A stretch of 64,000 bases of DNA. It comes from Rhodococcus sp. HNM0563. GTDB lineage: Bacteria > Actinomycetota > Actinomycetes > Mycobacteriales > Mycobacteriaceae. A program made the translations under genes and the position numbers. How positions within the stretch are numbered: the stretch's first letter is position 1; each line of letters opens with the position of its first letter. The stretch lies in contig NZ_JAASAF010000004.1 of the NCBI RefSeq assembly GCF_012726195.1, positions 310,001-374,000 of the forward strand, read 5' to 3'. The notes below the pieces were generated by a model that made no database searches, was not told where the DNA came from, and saw only the letters and a list, made by a program, of their open reading frames with translations. Below are positions 36,843-45,757 of the stretch, piece by piece.

Positions 36843-38366
36843 ATGGACGTGCTCGACCTGTCCCGATGGCAATTCGGGATCACGACGGTGTATCACTTCA
36901 TTCTTGTTCCGTTGACCATCGGGCTCGCTCCGATGATCGCGATCATGCAGACGATGTGGGTGGTCACGAAGAAGGACCACTGGTATCGGCTCACCAAGTT
37001 CTTCGGGAAGATGTTCCTGATCAACTTCGCGCTCGGTGTGGCCACGGGCATCGTGCAGGAATTCCAGTTCGGCATGAACTGGAGCGAGTACTCGCGCTTC
37101 GTCGGCGACGTGTTCGGCGCGCCACTCGCGCTCGAAGGCCTCGTGGCCTTCTTCATGGAATCCACTTTCCTCGGACTGTGGATCTTCGGGTGGAGTCGCC
37201 TCCCGAAACTGGTACACCTCGCGACCATCTGGCTCGTCGCCATCGGCGTCAACGCCTCCGCGTTCTTCATCATCGCAGCCAACTCGTTCATGCAGCACCC
37301 GGTCGGCGCCGTGTACAACGCGGAGACCGGGCGCGCCGAGCTGACGAGCATCTGGGTACTGCTCACCAACAACACCGCGCTCGCGGCGTTCCCGCATGCG
37401 GTGGCCGGGGGCTTCCTCACGGCGTCGACGTTTGTCGCCGGTATCGGAGGCTGGTGGATGGTGCGGAACATGCGCCGTGCCGCGAAGCTTCGTGAATCCG
37501 AAGCGCCGGAGACGGATGTCCTCGAAGAAGCCGAGCGGCTCGAATCGGATGCGCGGACGATGTTTCGCCCCGCGACACGGCTGGGTCTGCTCATCATGAT
37601 CATCTCGGGCGTCGGCCTGTTCGTGACGGGCGACGTCCAGGCGAAGCTCATGTTCGAGCAGCAGCCCATGAAGATGGCCTCGGCGGAATCCCTGTGCCAT
37701 ACCGAAACCGACCCGAACTTCTCGATTCTCACCATCGGCACCCACAACGACTGCGATGGCGTGATCCACGTTCTCGAAATGCCTTTCGTGCTGCCGTACC
37801 TCGCCGAGGGCGAGTTCTCCGGTGTGACACTGCAGGGCGTCGAAGACCTGCAGGCCCAATACGAGGAGCAGTTCGGTCCGGGCAACTACAAGCCCAACCT
37901 GTTCGTCACCTACTGGTCGTTCCGCGCGATGATCGGTCTCGCGGCGGGGTCTGCCGCTCTGGCGCTCGCCGGTCTGTGGGTCACCCGACGCGGACGGGTA
38001 CCGGATCAGAAGTGGTTCGGATGGCTCAGCATCGCGGCGATTCCCACACCGTTCCTTGCGAACAGCGCCGGCTGGATCTTCACCGAAATGGGCCGTCAAC
38101 CCTGGGTGGTCCACCCGAACCCGACCGGTGTCGACATGATCCGGCTCACGGTCGAACAGGGAGTCTCGGACCACGCGCCCGCGACCGTGATCACCTCGCT
38201 CGTCGCGTTCACTCTGGTCTACGCGGGCCTCGGTGTCGTGTGGTTCTGGCTCATCCGCAAGTATGCGATGGAAGGCCCGATGGAACACGACGCGCAGCCA
38301 CCCGGCGAGCACGACGACGAGTCCGACGACAACGGACAGCCCAAACAGCTGTCCTTCGCGTACTAG
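36843..38366 (+). CDS. cydA: Cytochrome bd oxidase subunit I
   Basis: A 507-residue multispanning protein from the ATG preceded by ggag. Heme ligands are visible: His18 in TTVYHFILVP (the high-spin b595 side) and His in AFPHAVAGGF (b558). EMGRQPWVVHP and a short Q-loop place it with actinobacterial and Bacillus-type enzymes. With CydB it oxidises menaquinol and reduces oxygen at low oxygen tension. The C-terminus is acidic. The gene heads the operon cydA-cydB-cydD-cydC. Confidence 0.96.
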   Translation: MDVLDLSRWQFGITTVYHFILVPLTIGLAPMIAIMQTMWVVTKKDHWYRLTKFFGKMFLINFALGVATGIVQEFQFGMNWSEYSRFVGDVFGAPLALEGLVAFFMESTFLGLWIFGWSRLPKLVHLATIWLVAIGVNASAFFIIAANSFMQHPVGAVYNAETGRAELTSIWVLLTNNTALAAFPHAVAGGFLTASTFVAGIGGWWMVRNMRRAAKLRESEAPETDVLEEAERLESDARTMFRPATRLGLLIMIISGVGLFVTGDVQAKLMFEQQPMKMASAESLCHTETDPNFSILTIGTHNDCDGVIHVLEMPFVLPYLAEGEFSGVTLQGVEDLQAQYEEQFGPGNYKPNLFVTYWSFRAMIGLAAGSAALALAGLWVTRRGRVPDQKWFGWLSIAAIPTPFLANSAGWIFTEMGRQPWVVHPNPTGVDMIRLTVEQGVSDHAPATVITSLVAFTLVYAGLGVVWFWLIRKYAMEGPMEHDAQPPGEHDDESDDNGQPKQLSFAY

Positions 38367-38375
38367 GAGACGGCC

Positions 38376-39413
38376 ATGGGGCTCCAAGAAGTCTGGTTCA
38401 TCCTGATCGCCGTGCTGTTCACCGGGTACTTCGTCCTCGAGGGGTTCGATTTCGGTGTGGGCATGCACATTCCGGTACTCGGACGGGGCAGGGACGAGAC
38501 CGCCGACACCCGTCGGCGCGTGTTGCTCAACACCATCGGACCCGTATGGGACGGCAACGAGGTGTGGCTGATCACCGCAGGCGGTGCGCTGTTCGCTGCA
38601 TTCCCCGAGTGGTACGCCACCTTGTTCTCCGGTTTCTACCTACCGCTGCTGTTGATACTGCTCGCGCTCATCCTGCGCGTGTGCGCCATCGAATGGCGCG
38701 GCAAGATCGATGATCCGACGTGGCGTCGCCGCTGCGACCGGGGCATCATCTTCGGCTCATGGGTACCGGCGGTGCTGTGGGGTGTGGCATTCGCGAATAT
38801 CATCCGCGGCGTCGCAATCGACGAGAACAAGCAGTACGTCGGCGGGTTCTTCGACCTGCTCAACCCCTACGCGCTGCTCGGTGGCGTCACCACCGCACTC
38901 GTGTTCGCTCTGCACGGGGCAGTGTTCATCGCACTCAAGACTGCCGGCGACGTGCACGAGGATGCGGTGAAACTCGCACGGCGGCTTGCACTCCCGGCTG
39001 TTCCGGTCGCGGGCGGGTTCGTGATGTGGACACAGCTCGCCTACGGCAAGGACTGGACGTGGATCCTGGTTGCCGTCGCGGCGCTGTCGATGCTGGTGGT
39101 CGTGGCACTCACTGTCGCCGAACGTGAGGGCTGGGCATTCGCGTTCACGACCATCGCGATCATCGCGACCGTCGTCTTGCTGTTCGCCTCGCTGTTCCCG
39201 AATGTCATGCCGTCCACCCTGGACCCCGCATGGTCGTTGACGATCGAGAATGCGTCCTCGAGCCCGTACACCCTGAAGGTCATGACCTGGGCTGCCGCGA
39301 TCATGACCCCGGTCGTTCTGATCTATCAGGGCTGGACGTACTGGGTTTTCCGCCAACGTATCTCGACCGCCCAGATTCCCAAGTCCATCGGGCTGACAAT
39401 CGGATCGAAATGA
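38376..39413 (+). CDS. cydB: Cytochrome bd oxidase subunit II
   Basis: A 345-residue polytopic protein. The N-terminus GLQEVWFILIAVLFTGYFVLEGFDFG and the WDGNEVWLITAGGALFAAFPE motif are diagnostic of CydB. It forms the hetero-oligomer with CydA. It starts 9 bases after the cydA stop, and its own stop overlaps the cydD start (ATGA). Confidence 0.96.
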   Translation: MGLQEVWFILIAVLFTGYFVLEGFDFGVGMHIPVLGRGRDETADTRRRVLLNTIGPVWDGNEVWLITAGGALFAAFPEWYATLFSGFYLPLLLILLALILRVCAIEWRGKIDDPTWRRRCDRGIIFGSWVPAVLWGVAFANIIRGVAIDENKQYVGGFFDLLNPYALLGGVTTALVFALHGAVFIALKTAGDVHEDAVKLARRLALPAVPVAGGFVMWTQLAYGKDWTWILVAVAALSMLVVVALTVAEREGWAFAFTTIAIIATVVLLFASLFPNVMPSTLDPAWSLTIENASSSPYTLKVMTWAAAIMTPVVLIYQGWTYWVFRQRISTAQIPKSIGLTIGSK

Positions 39414-41119
39414 CCGTCGAGTCCGCTGCGGTTTCCGCCGACGTGTCTGCACGCAGGCGGGGACCGATCGACCCGCGGCTGTGGCGCTACTCTGCCGCAG
39501 CGCGCGGGTACCTCGTCCTGACGGTCGTCACGTCGCTCGTCGATGTGGCGATGGTGATCGCGTCCGCGCTGATGATCGGTACGGTCCTCGCCGGAGTCAT
39601 CACCACAGACGCGCGGTCGCTCGGAGACTGGAGCACCGAACTCGGGCTCCTCGCTGCGGTTGTCGTCGTCCGGGTCGCGGTGAGCTGGCTGCATTCACGC
39701 TACGCCCACCGGTCGGCGACCCGGGTGATCGCAGAACTCGAACACGAGGTCCTGGACGCCGCGTCCACTCTGCCGCCCCGCGAACTGGACCCGCGGCGCA
39801 ACGAGATCGCGACCGTGCTCACCCGCGGCCTCGACGGCCTCGGCGAATACCTCACCGGTTACATCCCGGCGCTGCTCCTGGCCGTCACGCTCACCCCGCT
39901 CACGATCGTCGTCATCGCCACGCAAGACCTCACGTCCGCGCTCATCGTGGTGATCACCCTTCCCCTGATCCCGATCTTCATGATCCTCATCGGAGTCCTC
40001 ACGAAAGGGAAAGCCGACCGCACCCTCTCGGCGATGACCACATTGTCCTCACAACTGCTCGACCTGGTCGCGGGACTGTCGACCCTGCGCGCACTGGGTC
40101 GTGAACGCGGACCGGAAGCTCGTGTGCGCCAACTCGGCGAGGATCACCGTCGCACCACGATGTCTGCGCTCCGGGTTGCGTTCCTCTCGGGCACAGTGCT
40201 CGAATTCCTCGCGACCCTCTCGGTCGCGCTCGTCGCGGTGGCAATCGGCCTGCGCCTCGTCACCGGCGATATGGCCCTCGAAGCCGGCATCATCGCACTG
40301 ATCCTCGCGCCGGAGGCGTACCAGCCACTACGCACCGTCGGTAGCAAGTTTCACGCCGCCGAGGACGGGATGGCCGCTGCGGAGAGAGCATTCGCGATCC
40401 TCGACGGCGCGGGAACCGGTGCGCCTCGACCACCGGCAGGCCCGACGAAGCATCGGAATCCGAGCCGGGACAACGCACCGGAACTGGTGTTCGACGGGCT
40501 CAGTGTTGCGGGCCGTGACGGATACGCCCCGCACCGGCTCAGTGCGGTCTGCCGACCCGGTGAGATCACCGTCCTCACCGGACCCAACGGCAGCGGTAAG
40601 ACCACCGCATTGCTCGCGCTCCTCGGCCTCGCCGAAGCGGCAGAAGGACTGGTCACCGTCGACGGCATCTCGGCAGAAGGCACCGATCAGTGGTGGAATC
40701 GGGTCGCGTGGCTGCCGCAACGACCGGTGCTGGTTCCAGGCACCCTCGCCGACAACCTGCAACTCACCGGGGCCGACCCCGCGACGCCCGAACTCGACGA
40801 GATCTGCGTCGCAACGGGGTTCGACGTTGTTCTGGCCGACCTTCCGGATCGATGGAACACCGTCGTCGGTGTCGACGGCACCGGTTTGTCGCTGGGCCAG
40901 CGGCAACGGCTGGCACTCACCCGCACCCTGGCGTCACCGCGAGATGTCCTGCTGCTCGACGAACCCACCGCACACCTCGACGACCTCACCGAAGTCACCG
41001 TGTTGAACACGCTTCGTGACCGCGCGGAAGCCGGACGTACCGTCGTGATCGTCGCGCACCGGCCGTCCCTGCTCGCGATCGCGGACCGGGTGGTCGCCGT
41101 GGAAGGTCGTGCCGCATGA
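39410..41119 (+). CDS. cydD: Heterodimeric ABC exporter subunit CydD
   Basis: A 569-residue fusion of a six-helix ABC exporter domain and an ATPase. Walker A is TGPNGSGKTT, the signature LSLGQRQRLALTR and Walker B LLLDEPT. CydDC is needed to mature cytochrome bd; it exports thiols such as cysteine or glutathione in E. coli, and heme transport has also been proposed. In a mycothiol-using organism the physiological substrate is open. It is coupled by ATGA overlaps to cydB and cydC. Confidence 0.94.
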   Translation: MTVESAAVSADVSARRRGPIDPRLWRYSAAARGYLVLTVVTSLVDVAMVIASALMIGTVLAGVITTDARSLGDWSTELGLLAAVVVVRVAVSWLHSRYAHRSATRVIAELEHEVLDAASTLPPRELDPRRNEIATVLTRGLDGLGEYLTGYIPALLLAVTLTPLTIVVIATQDLTSALIVVITLPLIPIFMILIGVLTKGKADRTLSAMTTLSSQLLDLVAGLSTLRALGRERGPEARVRQLGEDHRRTTMSALRVAFLSGTVLEFLATLSVALVAVAIGLRLVTGDMALEAGIIALILAPEAYQPLRTVGSKFHAAEDGMAAAERAFAILDGAGTGAPRPPAGPTKHRNPSRDNAPELVFDGLSVAGRDGYAPHRLSAVCRPGEITVLTGPNGSGKTTALLALLGLAEAAEGLVTVDGISAEGTDQWWNRVAWLPQRPVLVPGTLADNLQLTGADPATPELDEICVATGFDVVLADLPDRWNTVVGVDGTGLSLGQRQRLALTRTLASPRDVLLLDEPTAHLDDLTEVTVLNTLRDRAEAGRTVVIVAHRPSLLAIADRVVAVEGRAA

Positions 41120-42813
41120 CCGAGCCGAAGGGCCGCAGCGACAGAAAGTACCTGCTGCGGCGCGCGATGGCGCTGCTCGAACTCGAACCTCGACGCGTGA
41201 TGCTCGCCGTGGGCGCCGGGGTTGCGACCCTCGGCAGCGCGCTGCTGCTCGCCGGAGTCTCGGCGTGGCTCATCGTGCGGGCGTGGGAGATGCCTCCGGT
41301 CCTCGACCTGACTGTGGCGGTCGTCGCGGTGCGTGCGCTGGGTATCTCGCGCGGACTCTTCCGGTACTTCGAGCGCCTGGCCACCCACGACACCGCTCTT
41401 CGCGGCATGACATCGGCACGGTCGCGGCTGTACGAGCGCCTCGCCGAAGGTGACCCGGCTGCCTCCGCCGGGCTGCGACGCGGGGATCTGCTCGCCCGCA
41501 CCGGTTCCGACGTCGACGCTCTCGGCGACGTCGTGGTGCGCGCTCTCGTGCCTATCGCCGTGGCGGTCGTGTTGTGCGTCGCCGCGGTGATCACGGTCGG
41601 GATCCTCGTACCGGCTGCGGGCGCGGTCCTCTCCGTCGCTCTGCTGATCGCCGGAGTCGTCGCACCGTGGCTCTCGGCGTCCGCCGCGGCCCGTGCGGAA
41701 GCCGACGGCGACGCCGCTCGGTCTCGCTTCGGTGAGGACGCCGTGACCGCACTCGACCACGCCGCGGAACTACGTGTCGCGGGGCGCTTGACCGCCGTGA
41801 CCGACCGCGCGCGGGCCGCGAATCTCGAATCGGTGCGTGCCACCGATCGTTCGGCGGCTCCCGCCGCATTCGCGGACGCGGCAACACCACTCGCGGTCGG
41901 AGCGAGTGTGCTCGGCGCTCTATTGATCGGCATCACCGCATTCGGATCGGATGCTTCGACGATGAGCCCCACGACCCTCGGAGTCCTCGTGCTGCTGCCG
42001 CTGTCCGCGTTCGAAGCCACTGCGGTCCTTCCTGCTGCGGCGCAGACACTGACCCGAGCTCGACTTGCGGCCAGGCGCATCGTCGACATTCTCGACCGCG
42101 CAGATCGACCGGTGCCCCACGGAACTGCCTCCGCGGACGGACCCGGCATACTCCGCGCCGACGGACTGCGCTGCGGATGGCCGGGCGGTGCGGGCACCGA
42201 ACCCGTCGATCTGGTGGCGGGCCCCGGTTCGCGGGTCGCGATCGTCGGGAGCAGCGGTAGTGGCAAGACCACCGCGCTGATGACACTGGCCGGACTCCTC
42301 GTGCCGACGGGTGGCTCGGTCACCCTCGACGGTGTGGATCTCGCAGAGATCGATCAGGCTGCGGTCCGCCGGCGGATCGCATTCTTCGCCGAGGACGCCC
42401 ACATCTTCGACACGTCGATCCTCGAGAATCTGCGTGTCGCCCGGGGTACTGTCGACGAGTTCGAGGCGCGGGCCGCACTCGCGTCGGTAGGTCTGGGGGA
42501 GTGGGTCGACGCACTACCCGACGGCGTCCACACGGTGCTGACCTCAGGTGCCCGCGACATCTCGGGCGGACAGCGCCGCCGCTTGCTCCTGGCACGCGCG
42601 ATTCTGTCGCCTGCGGACATACTGCTGCTCGACGAACCGGCCGAACACCTCGATTCGGAGGACGCCGCGCACCTGCAGCGCCGGCTCCTCGATGCCGGTT
42701 CGGGACTCGTCGATGCCGCTCGGACGATCGTCGTCGTCACACACAACCTGCCCCAGGGCACCGCCGCCGACCTGGTGGTACGCGTCGAGAAAAATGCGTT
42801 GCCGACGTTGTGA
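41116..42813 (+). CDS. cydC: Heterodimeric ABC exporter subunit CydC
   Basis: A 565-residue ABC exporter partner of CydD. The transmembrane part contains GVSAWLIVRAWEMPPVLDLTV; Walker A is VGSSGSGKTT, the signature ISGGQRRRLLLAR and Walker B LLLDEPAEHLDSED. It is the last gene of the cyd operon. CydD and CydC are separate genes here, not fused as in some mycobacteria. Confidence 0.93.
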   Translation: MTEPKGRSDRKYLLRRAMALLELEPRRVMLAVGAGVATLGSALLLAGVSAWLIVRAWEMPPVLDLTVAVVAVRALGISRGLFRYFERLATHDTALRGMTSARSRLYERLAEGDPAASAGLRRGDLLARTGSDVDALGDVVVRALVPIAVAVVLCVAAVITVGILVPAAGAVLSVALLIAGVVAPWLSASAAARAEADGDAARSRFGEDAVTALDHAAELRVAGRLTAVTDRARAANLESVRATDRSAAPAAFADAATPLAVGASVLGALLIGITAFGSDASTMSPTTLGVLVLLPLSAFEATAVLPAAAQTLTRARLAARRIVDILDRADRPVPHGTASADGPGILRADGLRCGWPGGAGTEPVDLVAGPGSRVAIVGSSGSGKTTALMTLAGLLVPTGGSVTLDGVDLAEIDQAAVRRRIAFFAEDAHIFDTSILENLRVARGTVDEFEARAALASVGLGEWVDALPDGVHTVLTSGARDISGGQRRRLLLARAILSPADILLLDEPAEHLDSEDAAHLQRRLLDAGSGLVDAARTIVVVTHNLPQGTAADLVVRVEKNALPTL

Positions 42814-42823
42814 TCCGCGCGTA

Positions 42824-42859
42824 CTTTCTCAGGTACACGAGAAAGGAGGTGGTCTGGAA
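42824..42859 (+). promoter_or_regulatory. Hairpin and near-perfect Shine-Dalgarno before a 12-codon ORF
   Basis: The ctttctc (42824-42830) / gagaaag (42839-42845) hairpin abuts gaaaggaggt (42841-42850), which matches the anti-Shine-Dalgarno tail of 16S rRNA almost completely. The stem includes the first bases of the ribosome-binding site, so the site could be opened or closed by folding. Confidence 0.6.
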
Positions 42860-42898
42860 GTGATTGATATTCGGACGCGTGAGGTGACCATCCGCTAG
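42860..42898 (+). CDS. Putative 12-residue leader peptide upstream of the BCCT gene
   Basis: A GTG start 10 bases after ggagg opens a 12-codon frame (MIDIRTREVTIR) ending in TAG. The ribosome-binding site is the strongest in the window, which is hard to explain unless it is translated. The last codons (ggtgacca, 42883-42890) are complementary to tggtcacc at 42948-42955, and a three-way-junction structure follows. A translated leader that controls RNA folding ahead of the transporter is my inference. I know of no family for this peptide. Confidence 0.5.
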   Translation: MIDIRTREVTIR

Positions 42899-42957
42899 CA
42901 GTGTGACGACGGAATTCACCCGCCGCGCATGGCAGGCGAATCCCAGGTGGTCACCCG

Positions 42958-43036
42958 ACCCCCGAGCACCGGTCTGTCCGGACCGGACCCGACATTCACG
43001 GACATCGTTCTGTGATGTGTCGGGAGGCTCGGGGGT
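42958..43036 (+). ncRNA. Predicted three-way-junction leader RNA before the BCCT transporter
   Basis: A closing stem P1 pairs acccccgag (42958-42966) with ctcgggggt (43028-43036). P2 is ccggtc/gaccgg (42969-42974 with 42981-42986). P3 is cccgaca/tgtcggg (42988-42994 with 43018-43024), extended by cacgga/tctgtg with one G-U pair. The junction strands are only 2, 1 and 3 bases. The compact nested arrangement is more than a simple terminator needs. It lies 58-88 bases before the possible BCCT starts. It could be a riboswitch-like leader, an attenuator, or an elaborate cydC terminator. Confidence 0.5.
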
Positions 43037-43094
43037 TGTTCGCGTTCCCGGGTGGATTCCGAAGTGATCATTCGCACGGTTCCGAAAACTCAGT

Positions 43095-44867
43095 GTGGGT
43101 GTGGAGGCGCCGGGGTACACATGGATGATGCCGATTCTGCAGCAGGCCCACGATGCTCTCCGGCTACGCACTTCGCCGGGCATCTTCTTTGCGTCGGCGG
43201 GTGTCGCGATCCTGTTCGTCGTGCTGACGATCGCGTTCACCGATGCCGTGGACAAAATATTCAGTACCGCATCGAACTGGATCATGACCAACCTCGGCTG
43301 GTTCTACATACTCGGGGTCACTACCTTCCTACTCTTCCTGGTGGGGATCGCGCTCACCCGCTATGGCAGGGTCCGGCTCGGCGGCGACGACGAACGACCG
43401 GAACATTCGAACATCGCCTGGTTTTCGATGCTCTTCGCAGCGGGTATCGGCACGATTCTGATGTTCTGGGGAGTTGCAGAACCGATCTCACACTTTGCGA
43501 ACCCGCCGAGGCAGGACGTCGAACCGGGTTCGGTCGAGGCCGCTGAAGAGGCAATGGGCTTCGCCCTCTATCACTTCGGTCTGCACACCTGGACTATCTT
43601 TGCGCTCCCCGGCCTGTGCTTCGGGTACTTCATCTACAAGCGGCATCTGCCGCCGCGGGTCAGTTCGATCTTCGCGCCGCTCCTCGGCGGACGGATCTAC
43701 GGGCCGATCGGGCACACCATCGACGTCGTGGCGATTCTCGGCACCGTGTTCGGCGTCGCGACCTCGGTGGGTCTGGGGACGCTGCAGATCAATGCCGGTC
43801 TTGCGCAGCTGTTCGACCTCGAGGAGTCCGGAGTCATCCAGATCGGGTTGATCGCGATCGTGACGGTGATGGCCGGCGTCTCGGTTGCTCTCGGCCTCGA
43901 CAAGGGCATCAAGCGATTGTCGAACCTCAACATCGGCATGGCCGTGGGTCTTCTGATCTTCGTGCTGGTCACCGGCCCGAGCCTGTTCCTGCTGAAAGGC
44001 ATGATCGAATCGGTAGGCATCTATGGGGAATCTCTACCTCGACTCGCCTTCTGGAACGACACTTTCGCGAACTCCGGATGGCAGAACACGTGGACCGTCT
44101 TCTACTGGGCATGGACGATCACCTGGTCGCCGTTCGTCGGTATCTTCATCGCCCGGATTTCCCGCGGCCGCACAGTCCGCGAGTTCGTCGGCGGTGTGCT
44201 CGGCCTGCCCGTGCTCTTCTCCGTGATCTGGTTCAGCATCTTCGGCATGGGGGCCTTCGACATCGAACTCAACGGTGAAGGTGGGCTGGTCGAGCGTGTG
44301 GTGGACGACGGTGACATCCCCGGTGCGCTCTTCGAATTCCTCGGGCATTTCCCGTTCACCGGGGTCGTCTCGTTCATCGCGGTCGTGCTCGTCGTGATCT
44401 TCTTCGTGACCTCGGTCGACTCCACAGCGATGGTGCTGGACATGATGGCGTCCGGCCACGAGGAGAAGGCTCCGATCCATCAGCGCCTGTTCTGGGCGGT
44501 GCTGATGGGAGTCGTTGCGGCGACGATGCTCGTCGCGACCGGTAAGGACGGGCTCGACGCGCTGCAACAGGTGATCACAGTGGTCGGATTGCCATTCTTC
44601 GTGATGGGCTGGGTGATGATGTACAGCCTTGTGCGCGGCATCCGCGAGGATCTCGGTGAACGCCCGGAACCGGTGACCAGGCAGTGGCCCGAAGTGCACT
44701 CGGCCGAGGCGCTTGCGGCGGCCGAGGGCCTACCTGCACCCGAGGTGGTTGTGGTCACGCACGCAATCCCGGAGGGCGAAGAACAGGAAGGTCCGGAGGC
44801 GGACGGCCAGGAGGCGGATGGTCAGGAGTCGGCCCGCGCCGAAGAGCGGCCGGCCGACTCGAAGTGA
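43095..44867 (+). CDS. BCCT-family betaine/carnitine/choline transporter
   Basis: A protein of up to 590 residues with twelve predicted membrane segments. Family motifs are FAAGIGTILMFWGVAEP and the tryptophan-rich segment YWAWTITWSPFVGIFIARIS, followed by GRTVREF. BCCT carriers import glycine betaine, ectoine, choline or related compatible solutes with sodium or protons. The C-terminal tail is hydrophilic and acidic (EGEEQEGPEADGQEADGQES), as in osmosensing members. The start is uncertain (GTG 43095, GTG 43101 or ATG 43125). The long structured leader suggests regulation after transcription starts. Confidence 0.9.
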   Translation: MGVEAPGYTWMMPILQQAHDALRLRTSPGIFFASAGVAILFVVLTIAFTDAVDKIFSTASNWIMTNLGWFYILGVTTFLLFLVGIALTRYGRVRLGGDDERPEHSNIAWFSMLFAAGIGTILMFWGVAEPISHFANPPRQDVEPGSVEAAEEAMGFALYHFGLHTWTIFALPGLCFGYFIYKRHLPPRVSSIFAPLLGGRIYGPIGHTIDVVAILGTVFGVATSVGLGTLQINAGLAQLFDLEESGVIQIGLIAIVTVMAGVSVALGLDKGIKRLSNLNIGMAVGLLIFVLVTGPSLFLLKGMIESVGIYGESLPRLAFWNDTFANSGWQNTWTVFYWAWTITWSPFVGIFIARISRGRTVREFVGGVLGLPVLFSVIWFSIFGMGAFDIELNGEGGLVERVVDDGDIPGALFEFLGHFPFTGVVSFIAVVLVVIFFVTSVDSTAMVLDMMASGHEEKAPIHQRLFWAVLMGVVAATMLVATGKDGLDALQQVITVVGLPFFVMGWVMMYSLVRGIREDLGERPEPVTRQWPEVHSAEALAAAEGLPAPEVVVVTHAIPEGEEQEGPEADGQEADGQESARAEERPADSK

Positions 44868-44879
44868 CGAGTCCGGCCG
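44851..44879. terminator. Hairpin at the BCCT stop, between convergent genes
   Basis: cggccgactcg (44851-44861) pairs with cgagtccggccg (44868-44879) with one bulged base. It spans the BCCT stop codon and ends 12 bases before the convergent nitrobindin stop. Confidence 0.5.
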
Positions 44880-44890
44880 AGCCGGGAGCA

Positions 44891-45544
44891 TCAGCCGACG
44901 TAGCGCGACAACCGCGCTGACATGCGCGGGATCATCTCGCCGTCGCCGATGACGCGTTCTTCGACGTAGGCGAGGTCGCCCCCTTCGATGATGCCGTAGA
45001 GCCGCTTGGCTCCGCCCACGGTCTCACCGGATTTCGTGCGGATCACCACGTCGGTCGCAAGTTCCCAGGAGGACTGGGTCAGGGCCGCTCCGTAGTACAA
45101 CTCGACGACACCGGAGCTGTGGGTGAGCAGCAGTTCGACGGTCTCGGGATCCTCGCTGCCTGCGGCGTCGGTGCCCGACACGCGCCAGAAGCCGCTTTCG
45201 CGGCGATCGGGTGCGCTGAACTCGCCGGCCTCGTCGAGGCGCCACGAGCGTGCTTCCCACACGAGGTAGTCGGATCCACTGTGCGAGACGACGATCTGTT
45301 GACCGAATCGGTAGTCGCCCGTCTCGGGATCGTGTCCTTCGCCTTCGCCGCGCCACACACCGACGAGCGGCAGCAATGCCAGCATCGCCGGGTCGAGGTC
45401 GGGGCCGAGCCTCAGGTTCGCGGTGTCCTCAGGGCCGGGAAGACCGGGCAGGGCCGGGATGTTGCGCTCGGCAGTGGCCTCGGCGCGTTTCTCGGCATCG
45501 ACGATGGCGTCGTTACCGCTGCGGCGGGGTCCGTCGTCCGTCAC
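44891..45544 (-). CDS. Nitrobindin-like beta-barrel protein (Rv0813c type)
   Basis: A 217-residue protein from a GTG that overlaps the stop of a small upstream ORF (GTGA). The lipocalin-like nitrobindin fold is marked by [38 protein letters not shown] and [16 protein letters not shown], with TQSSWEL and [20 protein letters not shown]. Homologues bind heme b or fatty acids and isomerise peroxynitrite. The C-terminus reads [15 protein letters not shown]. In the mycobacterial protein, as I recall it, a His occupies the place of this Arg and serves as proximal heme ligand. Heme binding is therefore doubtful here. Confidence 0.88.
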   Translation of the reverse strand: MTDDGPRRSGNDAIVDAEKRAEATAERNIPALPGLPGPEDTANLRLGPDLDPAMLALLPLVGVWRGEGEGHDPETGDYRFGQQIVVSHSGSDYLVWEARSWRLDEAGEFSAPDRRESGFWRVSGTDAAGSEDPETVELLLTHSSGVVELYYGAALTQSSWELATDVVIRTKSGETVGGAKRLYGIIEGGDLAYVEERVIGDGEMIPRMSARLSRYVG

Positions 45545-45645
45545 TGGTCTTGGGTGACCAGGCGGTAGATGGTGTACAGCGTGAACCAGATGATGAGCAG
45601 CGCTGCGAGGACCAGGAGAACTTCGAAGAAAATGACCACGGGCAC
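45541..45645 (-). CDS. Small single-span membrane protein, 34 residues, coupled to nitrobindin
   Basis: A GTG at 45645 with gagggg seven bases upstream opens a 34-codon frame. The product starts [17 protein letters not shown], continues as an unbroken hydrophobic helix to about residue 22, and ends in a short polar tail YRLVTQDQ. Its TGA overlaps the GTG of the nitrobindin gene (GTGA), a classic coupling arrangement. It is too short for most gene callers. It may anchor or regulate the downstream protein, but no function is known. Ribosome-binding site, hydrophobic pattern and coupling together support it. Confidence 0.7.
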   Translation of the reverse strand: MPVVIFFEVLLVLAALLIIWFTLYTIYRLVTQDQ

Positions 45646-45697
45646 ATATTAGCCCCTCGGTGTTCGTCGGTACGACTCGGCCGGGTGCGAACGCGAA

Positions 45698-45725
45698 GGG
45701 CCCCGCTCCTGATCGGAGCGAGGCC
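45698..45725. terminator. Terminator of the sulfur operon
   Basis: gggccccgctcc (45698-45709) pairs with ggagcgaggccc (45714-45725), with one internal mismatch. It lies 33 bases beyond the DUF1416 stop on the minus strand and separates that operon from the small ORF/nitrobindin pair. Confidence 0.7.
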
Positions 45726-45757
45726 CTGATGCCCTGAATGTGATCCTGTCGGTCGGT

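Noticed and set aside
36795-38468. 557-codon minus-strand frame
   Set aside because: It is antisense to cydA; its Glu/Asp/His/Arg-rich composition mirrors the complement of hydrophobic codons.
42501-42863. 120-codon plus-strand frame ending in the SD region before the BCCT leader
   Set aside because: It overlaps the cydC 3' end in another frame and is Arg/Pro/His-rich without domain features.
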